DNA from: Bacteroidota bacterium
GTDB lineage: Bacteria; Bacteroidota; Bacteroidia; Flavobacteriales; Flavobacteriaceae
NCBI GenBank assembly: GCA_023434025.1
Contig: JAEYTL010000004.1
Coordinates: forward strand, 1 to 32,611
DNA: 32,611 nucleotides
Direction of reading: 5' to 3'
In this document: positions 23,752 to 32,086 of the stretch, piece after piece
How the letters are laid out: every line of letters starts with the position of its first letter
How positions within the stretch are numbered: the first letter of the stretch is position 1
Program-made: the position numbers and the translations under genes
The notes under the pieces: generated by a model
Told to the model about the DNA's origin: nothing
Databases searched by the model: none
The model's input: only the letters and a program-made list of their open reading frames with translations

Positions 23752-24315
23752 TTGGAAGAACTTATTCAGCTCGACAAAGAGGCAATCGTTTTTCTCAACA
23801 ACCTCGGTTCAGAACAATGGGATGGATTTTGGTTAATAATCACCAAGCAGGTGTATTGGACTCCTCTGTTTTTAGTAGTTTTTTATTTCGTTATCAAAAA
23901 AGTCGGGTGGAAACAATTCGGAATTTTAGTGATGTTTTTAGCAGTTTTAATCCTGGCAACCGATCAGTTGACTAATCTGTTTAAGTACAATTTCGAGCGG
24001 CTTAGACCCTGCAATGACCCAGGTTTAGACGGACAATTGAGGGAAGTGCTGGTCCGGAAATCATTCAGCTTTTTTTCCGGTCATGCATCAAATTCCATGG
24101 CCACTACCACTTTTATGTTTCTGGTGTTCCGCAAACAGTTTAAGTACATGTTTTTGTTATTCCTCTTTCCGTTGATTTTTGCCTATAGCCGTATTTATCT
24201 CGGGTTGCATTTTCCGGGAGATATTTTAACCGGATACCTTTTCGGACTGTTTACCGGAACGTTTTTTTACAGGATTTATAAAATAGTTCAGCCAAAATAT
24301 TTTCCGGCCGATTAA
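23752..24315 (+). CDS. PAP2 family phosphatase (lipid phosphatase)
   Basis: This 187-aa membrane phosphatase has four or five transmembrane segments (about 27-47, 55-75, 110-125, 130-150, 155-175). The three acid-phosphatase motifs are complete: KYNFERLRP, FFSGHASNS and SRIYLGLHFPGD. Such proteins dephosphorylate undecaprenyl diphosphate or phosphatidic/phosphatidylglycerol phosphate; the substrate here is unknown. No ATG is available at the N-terminus. TTG at 23752, 2 nt after the tatA stop, gives the MEELIQLDKE start seen in flavobacterial relatives, so it is taken as start, with translation coupled to tatA. The 3' end overlaps the convergent methyltransferase by 4 bp. Confidence 0.92.
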   Translation: MEELIQLDKEAIVFLNNLGSEQWDGFWLIITKQVYWTPLFLVVFYFVIKKVGWKQFGILVMFLAVLILATDQLTNLFKYNFERLRPCNDPGLDGQLREVLVRKSFSFFSGHASNSMATTTFMFLVFRKQFKYMFLLFLFPLIFAYSRIYLGLHFPGDILTGYLFGLFTGTFFYRIYKIVQPKYFPAD

Positions 24316-24953
24316 ACCACACGGCTCACGGTCAATCCGTCACGGATAGGTAATAAAACCGTTTCTACTCTCGGATCGGTATTTAATCGCTGGTTGTATT
24401 CCAATAAGACCTTGGTGCTTAAATCGCCATCTTTCAAGGGTTCTACCACTTTTCCGGACCATAGTACATTATCCGATAAAATGATACCACCCTGGTTCAT
24501 TTTAGGGACAATCAATTCGTAATAGTTAAGGTAATTTTCTTTGTCGGCATCAATAAAAACCAGATCGAATTTTTCTTTCAGGGTTGGGATAATGGTTACC
24601 GCTTCGCCCAGATGCTGTGTGATTTGACTTCCCCAGGGCGATTTATCAAAATACTTTCGTTGAAAATCAATTAATTCTTCCTTAATGTCAATCGTATGAA
24701 CAATGCCGTTCTTCTGCATGCCCTCGCACAGGCATAAGGTAGCATAGCCGGTATAGGTTCCGATTTCCAAAATAGACTTTGGGCGGATCAGTTTAGACAG
24801 CATGCTCAAAACCCGTCCCTGAAAATGACCGCTCAACATACGGGGCAATAAAATTTTCTGATAGGTTTCCTTGTTCAGTTGAGCCAGTAATTCCGGTTCT
24901 GCCTGTGAATGAGCAGCTACGTAATCTTCTAAATCTTCGGAGAGAAAATGCAT
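24312..24953 (-). CDS. O-methyltransferase (class I SAM-dependent, COMT-like)
   Basis: This 213-aa protein belongs to the cation-dependent O-methyltransferase family (PF01596). SAM motif I is SILEIGTYTGYATLCL (about 64-79), DIKEE follows (SAM ribose acid), then DLVFIDADKENYLNYY (metal-binding aspartate and family DADK motif) and GGIILSDNVLWSGKV. The C-terminal LPIRDGLTVSRVV is the usual family end. The acceptor is unknown; homologs methylate catechols and phenolic compounds, and some act on tRNA (TrmR). A TAATTTTG box (minus strand, 24977-24970) lies 16 nt before the ATG. It is divergent from rlmN. Confidence 0.92.
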   Translation of the reverse strand: MHFLSEDLEDYVAAHSQAEPELLAQLNKETYQKILLPRMLSGHFQGRVLSMLSKLIRPKSILEIGTYTGYATLCLCEGMQKNGIVHTIDIKEELIDFQRKYFDKSPWGSQITQHLGEAVTIIPTLKEKFDLVFIDADKENYLNYYELIVPKMNQGGIILSDNVLWSGKVVEPLKDGDLSTKVLLEYNQRLNTDPRVETVLLPIRDGLTVSRVV

Positions 24954-24969
24954 GTAAATTGATTTTCAA

Positions 24970-24977
24970 CAAAATTA
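24970..24977 (-). promoter_or_regulatory. Putative -7 box of the O-methyltransferase gene
   Basis: The minus strand reads TAATTTTG, an exact TAnnTTTG match, 16 nt before the start codon in the divergent gap with rlmN. Confidence 0.5.
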
Positions 24978-25012
24978 CAAATTACAAATCAATCAATTCG
25001 GTAAATAGTTGC

Positions 25013-25020
25013 TATTTTTG
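25013..25020 (+). promoter_or_regulatory. Putative -7 box of rlmN
   Basis: TATTTTTG fits TAnnTTTG and ends 4 nt before the rlmN ATG, implying a transcript that begins at or next to the start codon. No clear -33 box is seen. Confidence 0.5.
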
Positions 25021-25024
25021 CACT

Positions 25025-26080
25025 ATGAACACCGCCAAAAAAGATATTCGGGCATTAACCAAAACACAACTGCGTGATTTTTTTGTAGCCCATGGCGACA
25101 AAGCTTTTCGCGGCAACCAGGTGTATGAATGGTTGTGGAGCAAAAAAGTCTATTCGTTTGAAGACATGACCAATGTTTCCAAAGAAACCCGTCTGATGCT
25201 GGAAGATAATTTTGTGATCAACCACATCAAAGTAGATCAGATGCAACGCAGCGAAGACGGCACCGTGAAAAATGCCGTGCGTTTATACGACGGTTTGGTG
25301 GTAGAAAGTGTTCTGATTCCGACCGAAACCCGAACCACGGCCTGTGTTTCCAGTCAGGTTGGATGCAGTTTAGATTGTAATTTTTGTGCAACTGCCCGTT
25401 TAAAACGGATGCGGAACCTCAATCCGGATGAAATTTACGATCAGGTAGTGGCTATTGATAATGAAAGCCGTTTGTATTTTGACCGTCCGCTTTCCAATAT
25501 CGTGTTCATGGGGATGGGGGAGCCGCTGATGAATTATAACAACGTGCTCAAGGCCATTGAAATGATTACCTCGCCGGAAGGACTGGGAATGTCGCCCAAA
25601 CGCATCACACTTTCCACTTCCGGCATTCCGAAAATGATTAAAAAAATGGCCGACGAAGAAGTAAAGTTCAGATTAGCCGTTTCGCTGCATTCGGCAATTG
25701 ATGAAATCCGGGCCGAGATCATGCCGTTTTCCAAAAGTTTTCCGCTGAAAGAATTGCGTGAAAGCCTGGAATACTGGTACCAAAAGACCAAAAGCAAAAT
25801 AACGTATGAATATGTGGTTTGGAAAGGAATCAACGACGATAGGAAATCAATCGAGGCCCTGGTGAAATTTTGTAAATATGTGCCGTGTAAAGTCAACTTG
25901 ATTGAATACAACCCGATTGACGACGGTATTTTTCAACAAGCATCCGATTCGGTTTTAGAGGAGTATGTAAAAGCGTTGGACAAAATTGGTGTAATCGCCA
26001 AAGTACGGAAAAGCCGAGGCAAAGATATTGATGCGGCTTGTGGCCAGTTGGCCAATAAAAATGAAGCGGTTTCCGAATAA
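25025..26080 (+). CDS. rlmN: Dual-specificity RNA methyltransferase RlmN
   Basis: This 351-aa radical-SAM enzyme methylates C2 of A2503 in 23S rRNA and, in E. coli, A37 of some tRNAs. The 4Fe-4S cluster motif is C114-SLD-C118-NF-C121, preceded by the family pattern ACVSSQVGC. GMGEPLMNYNNV and TLSTSGIPKMIKKMA form the SAM-binding core. The methyl-carrying cysteine is C339 in DIDAACGQLA, near the C-terminus as expected. The start at 25025 (MNTAKKDIRALTKTQL) fits the family and the promoter; a more upstream start would add about 40 unrelated residues overlapping the divergent methyltransferase. Confidence 0.97.
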   Translation: MNTAKKDIRALTKTQLRDFFVAHGDKAFRGNQVYEWLWSKKVYSFEDMTNVSKETRLMLEDNFVINHIKVDQMQRSEDGTVKNAVRLYDGLVVESVLIPTETRTTACVSSQVGCSLDCNFCATARLKRMRNLNPDEIYDQVVAIDNESRLYFDRPLSNIVFMGMGEPLMNYNNVLKAIEMITSPEGLGMSPKRITLSTSGIPKMIKKMADEEVKFRLAVSLHSAIDEIRAEIMPFSKSFPLKELRESLEYWYQKTKSKITYEYVVWKGINDDRKSIEALVKFCKYVPCKVNLIEYNPIDDGIFQQASDSVLEEYVKALDKIGVIAKVRKSRGKDIDAACGQLANKNEAVSE

Positions 26081-26086
26081 TTCCAG

Positions 26087-26117
26087 TTGTGATTTTCTAA
26101 CTTTCTAACTATCTTTG
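26087..26117 (+). promoter_or_regulatory. Putative promoter of the polyprenyl synthase gene
   Basis: TTG at 26087-26089 and TATCTTTG at 26110-26117 are 20 nt apart. The ATG at 26125 is 7 nt after the box, so the leader would be absent or a few nt. Confidence 0.55.
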
Positions 26118-26124
26118 AACTTTC

Positions 26125-27105
26125 ATGAAAATCACCGAACAAATCAAGCAACCCATTAGTCAGGAAATGGAACTTTTTGAAAAAAAGTTCTACGAATCGA
26201 TGTCTTCCAAAGTGGCGTTGCTCAACCGGATTACCTATTATATTGTCAACCGGAAAGGAAAACAGATGCGTCCGATGTTTGTTTTCTTAACGGCCAAGAT
26301 GGTTTCAGAAGGAGTGGTGAACGAACGGACCTACCGGGGTGCTTCGGTGATCGAATTAATCCATACCGCCACCCTGGTGCATGACGATGTGGTGGATGAC
26401 AGCAACCGCCGTCGCGGATTTTTTTCCATCAACGCCTTGTGGAAAAATAAAATTGCCGTGTTAGTGGGCGACTTTTTACTGTCTAAAGGATTGTTACTTT
26501 CCATCGACAATAACGATTTTGATTTGCTGAAAATTATTTCCGTTGCCGTTCGTGAAATGAGTGAGGGTGAATTACTTCAGATTGAAAAAGCCCGCCGTTT
26601 AGATATCACGGAAGATGTTTACTACGAAATCATCCGCCAAAAAACAGCTACATTGATTGCGGCGTGTTGTTCGCTCGGAGCCTGCTCGGTTTTACCGGAA
26701 AACCAGGAAATGGTTGAACGCATGCGGAAATTTGGTGAACTTATCGGAATGGCTTTTCAGATTAAAGACGATTTGTTTGATTACACGGACGATGCCATCG
26801 GGAAACCTACCGGAATTGACATCAAAGAGCAAAAAATGACATTGCCGCTGATCTATACCCTGAATAATTGTTCGCCTAAAGAAAAAAGCTGGCTGATCAA
26901 TTCCGTTAAAAACCATAACAAAGACAAAAAACGGGTAAAAGAAGTCATTGCTTTTGTTAAACAAAGTAACGGACTCGCCTATGCGGAACAAAAAATGATG
27001 GCTTATCAGCAGGAAGCGTTGCAGTTGTTAAACCATTTTCCGGCTTCACCCTACAAAGAGGCTTTAACGTTGATGGTGAATTATGTGATTGAGAGAAAGA
27101 AGTAA
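26125..27105 (+). CDS. Polyprenyl diphosphate synthase (all-trans, long-chain type)
   Basis: This 326-aa enzyme elongates allylic diphosphates with isopentenyl diphosphate, supplying the side chain of menaquinone. The first aspartate-rich motif is DDVVD (residues 87-91, in LVHDDVVDDSNRRRG) and the second DDLFD (215-219, in FQIKDDLFDYTDD). GKQMRPMFVFL at about 45-55 and the KPTGIDIKEQKMTLPLIY segment are also typical. The motif has two residues rather than four between its aspartates, which is normal for bacterial long-chain enzymes. Chain length cannot be read reliably from sequence; the octaprenyl synthase (ispB-like) group is likely. Confidence 0.93.
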   Translation: MKITEQIKQPISQEMELFEKKFYESMSSKVALLNRITYYIVNRKGKQMRPMFVFLTAKMVSEGVVNERTYRGASVIELIHTATLVHDDVVDDSNRRRGFFSINALWKNKIAVLVGDFLLSKGLLLSIDNNDFDLLKIISVAVREMSEGELLQIEKARRLDITEDVYYEIIRQKTATLIAACCSLGACSVLPENQEMVERMRKFGELIGMAFQIKDDLFDYTDDAIGKPTGIDIKEQKMTLPLIYTLNNCSPKEKSWLINSVKNHNKDKKRVKEVIAFVKQSNGLAYAEQKMMAYQQEALQLLNHFPASPYKEALTLMVNYVIERKK

Positions 27106-27148
27106 TTTAGTTTGGAGTTGATAGTTTTTAGTTGGGAGTAATCAGTTC

Positions 27149-27459
27149 TCAGTCGCAGTCTCAGTTTTCAGTCTCAGTTTTGTCATTTTGCAAGATGACG
27201 AAGTCGAAATAAAAATCTCCTGCGAAGCAGGCAAAACTGTTTTACAATAAATGTGCCAATTTGGTAATGTGTCAATTAGACAATTAACCGATGTATAATT
27301 AAATAAATTTAATATTTTTTTATTTTTAATTGCTTGATTTACAATTGTATAATTGTATAATTGACACATTTTCAAATTACCATGCAACCTTTTTCAAACT
27401 TCATTCGTCTATATAAACAGAACACTAATTAATCTGAAAGGACTGAAAACTGCGACTGA
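27149..27459. mobile_element. MITE-like region with nested inverted repeats
   Basis: The 364-nt gap upstream of the sigma-factor gene has no gene. Its outer ends are an 11-bp perfect inverted repeat, TCAGTCGCAGT (27149-27159) and ACTGCGACTGA (27449-27459), which extends inwards imperfectly (TTTTCAGTC versus GACTGAAAA, with a 5-6 nt insertion on the left). Inside is a 13-bp inverted pair, AATGTGTCAATTA (27266-27278) and TAATTGACACATT (27358-27370), plus hairpins GTCAT/ATGAC (27182-27199) and CCTGC-GAA-GCAGG (27219-27231). It looks like a small non-autonomous element or a decayed repeat cluster. No transposase or clear target-site duplication is seen. Confidence 0.45.
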
Positions 27460-27469
27460 TTTTTTTAAA

Positions 27470-28030
27470 ATGAAAGTAATCAATTTACATCAGGACGAAA
27501 AAAGCATTATCCGATTAGCTGTCGAAAATAACCGGCATGCCCAGCATCAGATATATACTAAGTTTTCACCAAAAATGCTGGGCGTTTGCAGACAGTATAT
27601 CAGGGATTTACAGCAGGCAGAAGATGTGATGATTACCGCTTTTATGAAAGTTTTTTCAAGCTTGAAAAATTTTGAACACAAAGGCAGTTTTGAAGGTTGG
27701 ATCAGGCGGATTATGATACATGAATGTATTTCGTTTATCCGGGTTCAAAAAGAGGTGAAATTTATGGACGACGAAACGTTTTTTGAAGAAAGGCACAACG
27801 ACATCGAAAGTAAATTTTCAGTAGATGATATTCAGTTTCTCATAGACAGTTTGCCGGATGGCTATAAAATGGTTTTTAACCTTTATGCGATAGAAGGCTA
27901 TAAACACCAGGAAATTGCCGAAATGTTGGGCATAAACGAAGGAACATCCAAATCGCAGTTGTCACATGCCCGAAAGATGCTTCAAAATCAGATTAACAAG
28001 TTAAAGAATTATGATAATGGAACCGAATAA
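27470..28030 (+). CDS. ECF-type RNA polymerase sigma factor
   Basis: This 186-aa sigma-70 family protein has only regions 2 and 4, as in ECF sigma factors. Region 2 covers about 25-95 (FSPKMLGVCRQYIRDLQQAEDVMITAFMKVF, then GSFEGWIRRIMIHECISFIR). Region 4 covers about 125-180 with the helix-turn-helix EGYKHQEIAEMLGINEGTSKSQLSHARKML. It overlaps a gene for a single-span membrane protein, as is usual for sigma/anti-sigma pairs, and an envelope protein gene follows. Together they probably form an envelope-stress unit. The MITE-like inverted repeat ends 10 nt before the ATG, so the native promoter probably lies in or across it. Confidence 0.93.
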   Translation: MKVINLHQDEKSIIRLAVENNRHAQHQIYTKFSPKMLGVCRQYIRDLQQAEDVMITAFMKVFSSLKNFEHKGSFEGWIRRIMIHECISFIRVQKEVKFMDDETFFEERHNDIESKFSVDDIQFLIDSLPDGYKMVFNLYAIEGYKHQEIAEMLGINEGTSKSQLSHARKMLQNQINKLKNYDNGTE

Positions 28031-28697
28031 TATAGAAAATCAAATCAGAGAAAAGCTGAATCAACGTTCAATTCAGCCTTCTCAAAAGGCCTGGGATCGT
28101 TTGGATGCCATGCTTTCGGTGGAAGAACAAAAACCAAAAAGAAATTTTAAATGGATTTCTATTGCGGCCATTTTTGTGGGATTTACGTTGATTGGAATTT
28201 TTATGATGAACAAAGAAAAATCAGTTGAAAATGTAATTCCATCCAACCCGGTTGTTTTGGAAAATGAAGTAAAAGGGTTAAAAAAAGAAAGTGTGATCGA
28301 GTCGGAAAATCATTTTTCTGAAGAAAATCCAAAAGAGGCAGTTGCTCATCAGTCAATAAAACAAATTGAAAAGCCGTCGGCTGAAATCAATCCGAAAAAA
28401 GATTTTCTGTTAGATAACCATTCAGAAAAGGAAGCATTAACTGTTGCCGAAGACAGGTCAAAAGAAATAACAAACAGGTATATTAATGCCGAATCGCTTT
28501 TAGCGGAAATTGAAACCGGAGAAAAGATAATTATACCCAATATATCCAATAAGCCTTCCGTTAAAATTGATGCTAATGCATTGCTTTCTTCCGCAGAAAA
28601 AGAAGTGGACGAAACATTCAGAGACAAGGTCATTCAGTCAATAAATAAAAAATACAATTCGATAAAGTCAACTTTGGCTAACCGGAATTACGAGTAA
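28011..28697 (+). CDS. Putative membrane-anchored anti-sigma factor
   Basis: This 228-aa protein has a cytoplasmic N-terminus (about 1-46: NQIREKLNQRSIQPSQKAWDRLDAML), one transmembrane helix (about 47-66, WISIAAIFVGFTLIGIFMM) and a charged, probably disordered periplasmic part. The short N-terminal segment before the helix, with SxxAWDRL, is typical of Bacteroidetes proteins encoded next to ECF sigma factors and is the likely sigma-binding part. No zinc-finger motif is present. It overlaps the sigma gene by 20 bp (ATG at 28011; a second ATG at 28017 is possible). The role as anti-sigma is inferred from position and topology. Confidence 0.75.
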   Translation: MIMEPNNIENQIREKLNQRSIQPSQKAWDRLDAMLSVEEQKPKRNFKWISIAAIFVGFTLIGIFMMNKEKSVENVIPSNPVVLENEVKGLKKESVIESENHFSEENPKEAVAHQSIKQIEKPSAEINPKKDFLLDNHSEKEALTVAEDRSKEITNRYINAESLLAEIETGEKIIIPNISNKPSVKIDANALLSSAEKEVDETFRDKVIQSINKKYNSIKSTLANRNYE

Positions 28698-28733
28698 AAA
28701 CAATCAAATCACGAACAGTTAAATTTTTAAATT

Positions 28734-29846
28734 ATGCAAAAAATTATCCTTTATGCACTAGTATTGCTATGCACATTAGCCACCCAAATGTATGCCCAGG
28801 AAACATTTGAAGAAAGAGCAAAAAACATTTCGGCCAACATTAAAAAAATTACTTCTGAGGAGAAAGAAGCTCTTAAACAGGAAGTAGAGAATATTAATAA
28901 ATTGCTGGAAAGCGGAACCATTACGGTTGAAAAGGCAGATGCTGAAAAATTGAAAGCCGCCGAAGTCAGAGCTAAAAACATTGAAGAGAAAGTTGCGGCC
29001 GAAGAAGCAAAATTACAACAGCTGATCAAGGAAGATGTCGACGGGAAAGTCAGACATGCAGAACAAAAAGAGAGAGGCGGAACCACCATTATCCTTGGGT
29101 CTAATGCAAATGACTCTATCGGTGAGCACAAAACGGAAATTAACATTGGTTCCATGAAAGTTTACAGAGGGGCAAAGGATAAGTACAGAAGAAATTCAAA
29201 ACGGACTACTTCTCAGTTTGTCTTTGCTTTCGGGTTAAATAATCTGGTGACCGATGGTGATACCGGTTCGTTGGAAGACAGTGATTACCGGGTTTGGGGC
29301 TCACATTTTTATGAGTGGGGCTTCACATATAACACCAGAATTTTCAAGAACAATAATTTATTGCACGCCAAATATGGTTTGTCTCTGATGTATAACAATT
29401 TGCGTCCGACTGATAACCGTTATTTTGTGAAAAACGGAGAACAGACAGATTTACAGGAATTTGGCTTGGATTTAAGAGAGAGCCGTTTCAGAAATGTTCA
29501 TCTGGTGTTGCCGTTGCACCTGGAGTTTGACTTTACGCCAAAAACCGTGAAAGAAAACGGAGATGTGAGGTTCAGAACCCATAACAGTGTCCGGGTTGGT
29601 ATCGGGGGATATGCCGGGTTTAACATCAAGTCGAAACAGATTTTAAAATATAAAGAAGACGATGTACGTGTGAAAGTAAAAGAAAAGGGAGATTTTAACA
29701 CCTCTGATTTCACGTATGGTTTGTCAACTTATGTGGGTTATCGTTCTACGAGCTTGTATCTGAAGTATGACTTAAATCCGTTGTTTAAGAACAATGCAGT
29801 AGATCAAAATAATATTTCGTTAGGTTTACGCTTCGATTTTAATTAG
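28734..29846 (+). CDS. Envelope protein: periplasmic coiled coil plus predicted outer-membrane beta-barrel
   Basis: This 370-aa exported protein has a signal peptide in residues 1-22 (ending MYAQ). Residues about 25-115 are rich in K, E and A with heptad-like spacing (ERAKNISANIKKITSEEKE, then AEKLKAAEVRAKNIEEKVAAEEAKL), indicating a helical coiled coil. From about 150 onwards alternating strands with aromatic residues (FVFAFGLNNL, GFTYNTRIF, LHAKYGLSLMYNNL, VGIGGYAGFNI, TYVGYRSTSLYLKYDL) end in ISLGLRFDFN, with a C-terminal aromatic-N as in outer-membrane barrels. It is the last gene of the sigma operon and may be its output or sensor. Function unknown. Confidence 0.78.
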   Translation: MQKIILYALVLLCTLATQMYAQETFEERAKNISANIKKITSEEKEALKQEVENINKLLESGTITVEKADAEKLKAAEVRAKNIEEKVAAEEAKLQQLIKEDVDGKVRHAEQKERGGTTIILGSNANDSIGEHKTEINIGSMKVYRGAKDKYRRNSKRTTSQFVFAFGLNNLVTDGDTGSLEDSDYRVWGSHFYEWGFTYNTRIFKNNNLLHAKYGLSLMYNNLRPTDNRYFVKNGEQTDLQEFGLDLRESRFRNVHLVLPLHLEFDFTPKTVKENGDVRFRTHNSVRVGIGGYAGFNIKSKQILKYKEDDVRVKVKEKGDFNTSDFTYGLSTYVGYRSTSLYLKYDLNPLFKNNAVDQNNISLGLRFDFN

Positions 29847-29874
29847 AATTTGTTTGAGTTAGCATACATTGTTT

Positions 29875-29907
29875 AAAAAGGTGTTTCGTTTCGGAGCACC
29901 TTTTTTT
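29875..29907 (+). terminator. Terminator of the sigma-factor operon
   Basis: AAAAAGGTG and CACCTTTTT form a stem around a 12-nt loop followed by more T, 29 nt after the stop of the envelope-protein gene and before dnaG. Confidence 0.85.
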
Positions 29908-29966
29908 AATTTTAATGCTTTATTTTAAAATCTGAATTGTATTTTTACAGACTACAAAAAACGGGT

Positions 29967-31955
29967 ATGATCTCGCAGAACACCATCGATTTAGTCTTTG
30001 AAACCGCCCGGGTAGAGGAGGTGATTGGTGATTTTGTGCAACTCAAACGGGCGGGAAGCAATCTCAAAGGACTGAGCCCTTTTTCCAATGAAAAATCGCC
30101 CTCTTTTATGGTTTCGCCGGTAAAGCAGATCTGGAAGGATTTCAGCTCGGGAAAGGGAGGTAATTCGGTTTCTTTTTTAATGGAACATGAGCATTTTTCC
30201 TTTCCCGAAGCGATACGGTACCTGGCCAAAAAATACAATATTGAAATTGAAGAAACGGTGACGTCTGACGAAGATAAGGCCGAAGCCAATGAAAAGGAAA
30301 GTATGTACCTGGTTTCGGAATTTGCTCAGCACTATTTTCAGCACGTTCTTTGGGAAGAAGAAGAGGGAAAGGCAATCGGTTTCACCTATTTTAAAGAAAG
30401 AGGGTTTTCTAACGATACCATTAAAAAATTCGGGTTAGGGTATTCGCCGAATACCTGGGATGCTTTTACAAAAGAGGCCCTTGGTAAAGCTTATAAATTA
30501 GAATATTTAGAAAAAACAGGGCTCACGATTGTTGGCGAAGACAAACAGTTTGACCGGTTCAAAGGAAGGGTGATGTTCCCTATCCAAAGCATGTCGGGAC
30601 GTGTACTGGGTTTTGGCGGAAGAATCCTGACCAACGATAAAAAAGCAGCCAAATACCTTAACTCTCCGGAAAGTGAAATCTATCACAAAAGCAAAGTGCT
30701 TTACGGAATTTTTCATGCCAAACAGGCTATTGCCAAGCTCGATAATTGTTATCTGGTAGAAGGGTATACCGATGTGATTCAGTTGCACCAGGCCGGAATT
30801 GAAAACGTAGTTTCTTCTTCCGGAACGGCCTTAACACCTGATCAGATCAGGTTGATTAACCGGCTGACCAGGAATGTGACGGTGCTTTTTGATGGCGATG
30901 CCGCCGGTTTAAGAGCCTCTGTCCGCGGAATTGACCTGATTCTGGAAGAAGGAATGAACGTAAAAGTCTGTACTTTTCCGGACGGAGATGATCCGGACAG
31001 CTTTGCTAAAAAAACACCTTATGAGGAGTTGGTGAAGTACCTGGACGAAAACGCGAAAGATTTCATTCAGTTCAAAGCTTCTTTACTGATGCTGGATGCC
31101 AAGAACGATCCCATCAAAAAAGCAGACTTGATCCGCGATATGGTGACCAGTATCTCTAAAATACCGGACAGGATTAAACGGGAGATTTATATTCAGGAGT
31201 GCGGACGGATCATGGATATTTCCGAAGAAGTACTGTTCAGTACGTTGGCACAAATAAGCCAGAAAGACTTGTCAGAGGCCAATAAGAAATATAAACAGGA
31301 GCAGAAAGCTTTTGAGGTTGTTAAGCATGAAACCGATCAGGTGATCGCAAAAGTTGATATTGTGACTTTGCTGGAAAAATCCATGCTGGAATTGTTGTTG
31401 TTATATGGTCACCACGAGGTGGAATTTGAGAACGTGTTTATCCAGTTTGACGATAACGGTAAGGAAGTAGAAACCGTTGAAAAAGTCAGACAAAAGATAT
31501 ACGAGCGGATTTACCTGAGTTTACAGGAAGATGAAATTGAGCTGGCCAATCCTGTTTTTAATGCTATTTATATTGACCTGGTGTCACAATACCACCAGCA
31601 TGAGGTATTTGACAAGCATCATTACCTCAATAACTTGCTGCCGGAACATGCGGAAGTGGTCACGGATATTTTAATGAATGATGAAAAATATCAATTACAC
31701 GGGTGGCTGGATAAAAAGCAGGTTTTTGTAAAAGAGAAAGATGATCTGGAAACACTTTCACGCCTGGTTTCCGAAACCATTGTTACTTTCCGGGAGTTTT
31801 TAATCAATAAATTAAATCGGGAACTGATGCAACTGATACAGGCAGAAAAAACAGAGCTCCCTCCGGAAGAAATCATAGCGATGATCAATGATTACAATAA
31901 ATTAAAGGTAAATATTACCCGGCGGATTGGCAGAATGCGTTCGGATTATAACTAA
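29967..31955 (+). CDS. dnaG: DNA primase
   Basis: This 662-aa protein makes RNA primers at the replication fork. The N-terminal domain (1-95) keeps the primase pattern NLKGLSPFSNEKSPSFMVSP and SSGKGGNSVSFLMEHE, but all four zinc ligands of CHC2 primases are replaced: S37 and S40 for Cys and His, D58 and S61 for the two Cys. The TOPRIM domain is normal: E265 in LVEGYTDV and D309/D311 in LFDGDAAGLRAS. The catalytic core also has FKGRVMFPIQ and KYLNSPES. The C-terminal part (about 440-662) is the helicase-binding region. The ATG at 29967 (MISQNTIDLVFETARVEEVI) is the family start; an upstream TTG is rejected. Length is normal. Confidence 0.95.
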   Translation: MISQNTIDLVFETARVEEVIGDFVQLKRAGSNLKGLSPFSNEKSPSFMVSPVKQIWKDFSSGKGGNSVSFLMEHEHFSFPEAIRYLAKKYNIEIEETVTSDEDKAEANEKESMYLVSEFAQHYFQHVLWEEEEGKAIGFTYFKERGFSNDTIKKFGLGYSPNTWDAFTKEALGKAYKLEYLEKTGLTIVGEDKQFDRFKGRVMFPIQSMSGRVLGFGGRILTNDKKAAKYLNSPESEIYHKSKVLYGIFHAKQAIAKLDNCYLVEGYTDVIQLHQAGIENVVSSSGTALTPDQIRLINRLTRNVTVLFDGDAAGLRASVRGIDLILEEGMNVKVCTFPDGDDPDSFAKKTPYEELVKYLDENAKDFIQFKASLLMLDAKNDPIKKADLIRDMVTSISKIPDRIKREIYIQECGRIMDISEEVLFSTLAQISQKDLSEANKKYKQEQKAFEVVKHETDQVIAKVDIVTLLEKSMLELLLLYGHHEVEFENVFIQFDDNGKEVETVEKVRQKIYERIYLSLQEDEIELANPVFNAIYIDLVSQYHQHEVFDKHHYLNNLLPEHAEVVTDILMNDEKYQLHGWLDKKQVFVKEKDDLETLSRLVSETIVTFREFLINKLNRELMQLIQAEKTELPPEEIIAMINDYNKLKVNITRRIGRMRSDYN

Positions 31956-32016
31956 TTTCTTTTCAGCTGTTTTAATAACATAAGACAAAAATAATTATAT
32001 TTAACGTTGTGTTAAA

Positions 32017-32036
32017 AATCCCCATTTGTAGGGATT
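32017..32036. promoter_or_regulatory. Inverted repeat AATCCC / GGGATT upstream of a lipoprotein gene
   Basis: Six-bp arms are separated by CATTTGTA, 100 nt before the lipoprotein ATG and 61 nt after the dnaG stop. It could be an operator or a weak hairpin. There is no T-run of terminator type directly after it. Confidence 0.35.
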
Positions 32037-32053
32037 GATTTGTTTTTAATAAA

Positions 32054-32086
32054 ATCATAAAATTGTCAAGAGTTACATTTTATGAT
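32054..32086. promoter_or_regulatory. 10-bp inverted repeat ATCATAAAAT / ATTTTATGAT
   Basis: The perfect 10-bp arms with a 13-nt spacer lie 50 nt upstream of the lipoprotein start. They may be a protein-binding dyad or an mRNA hairpin in the leader. AT-rich arms of this length can occur by chance, so the call is weak. Confidence 0.35.
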
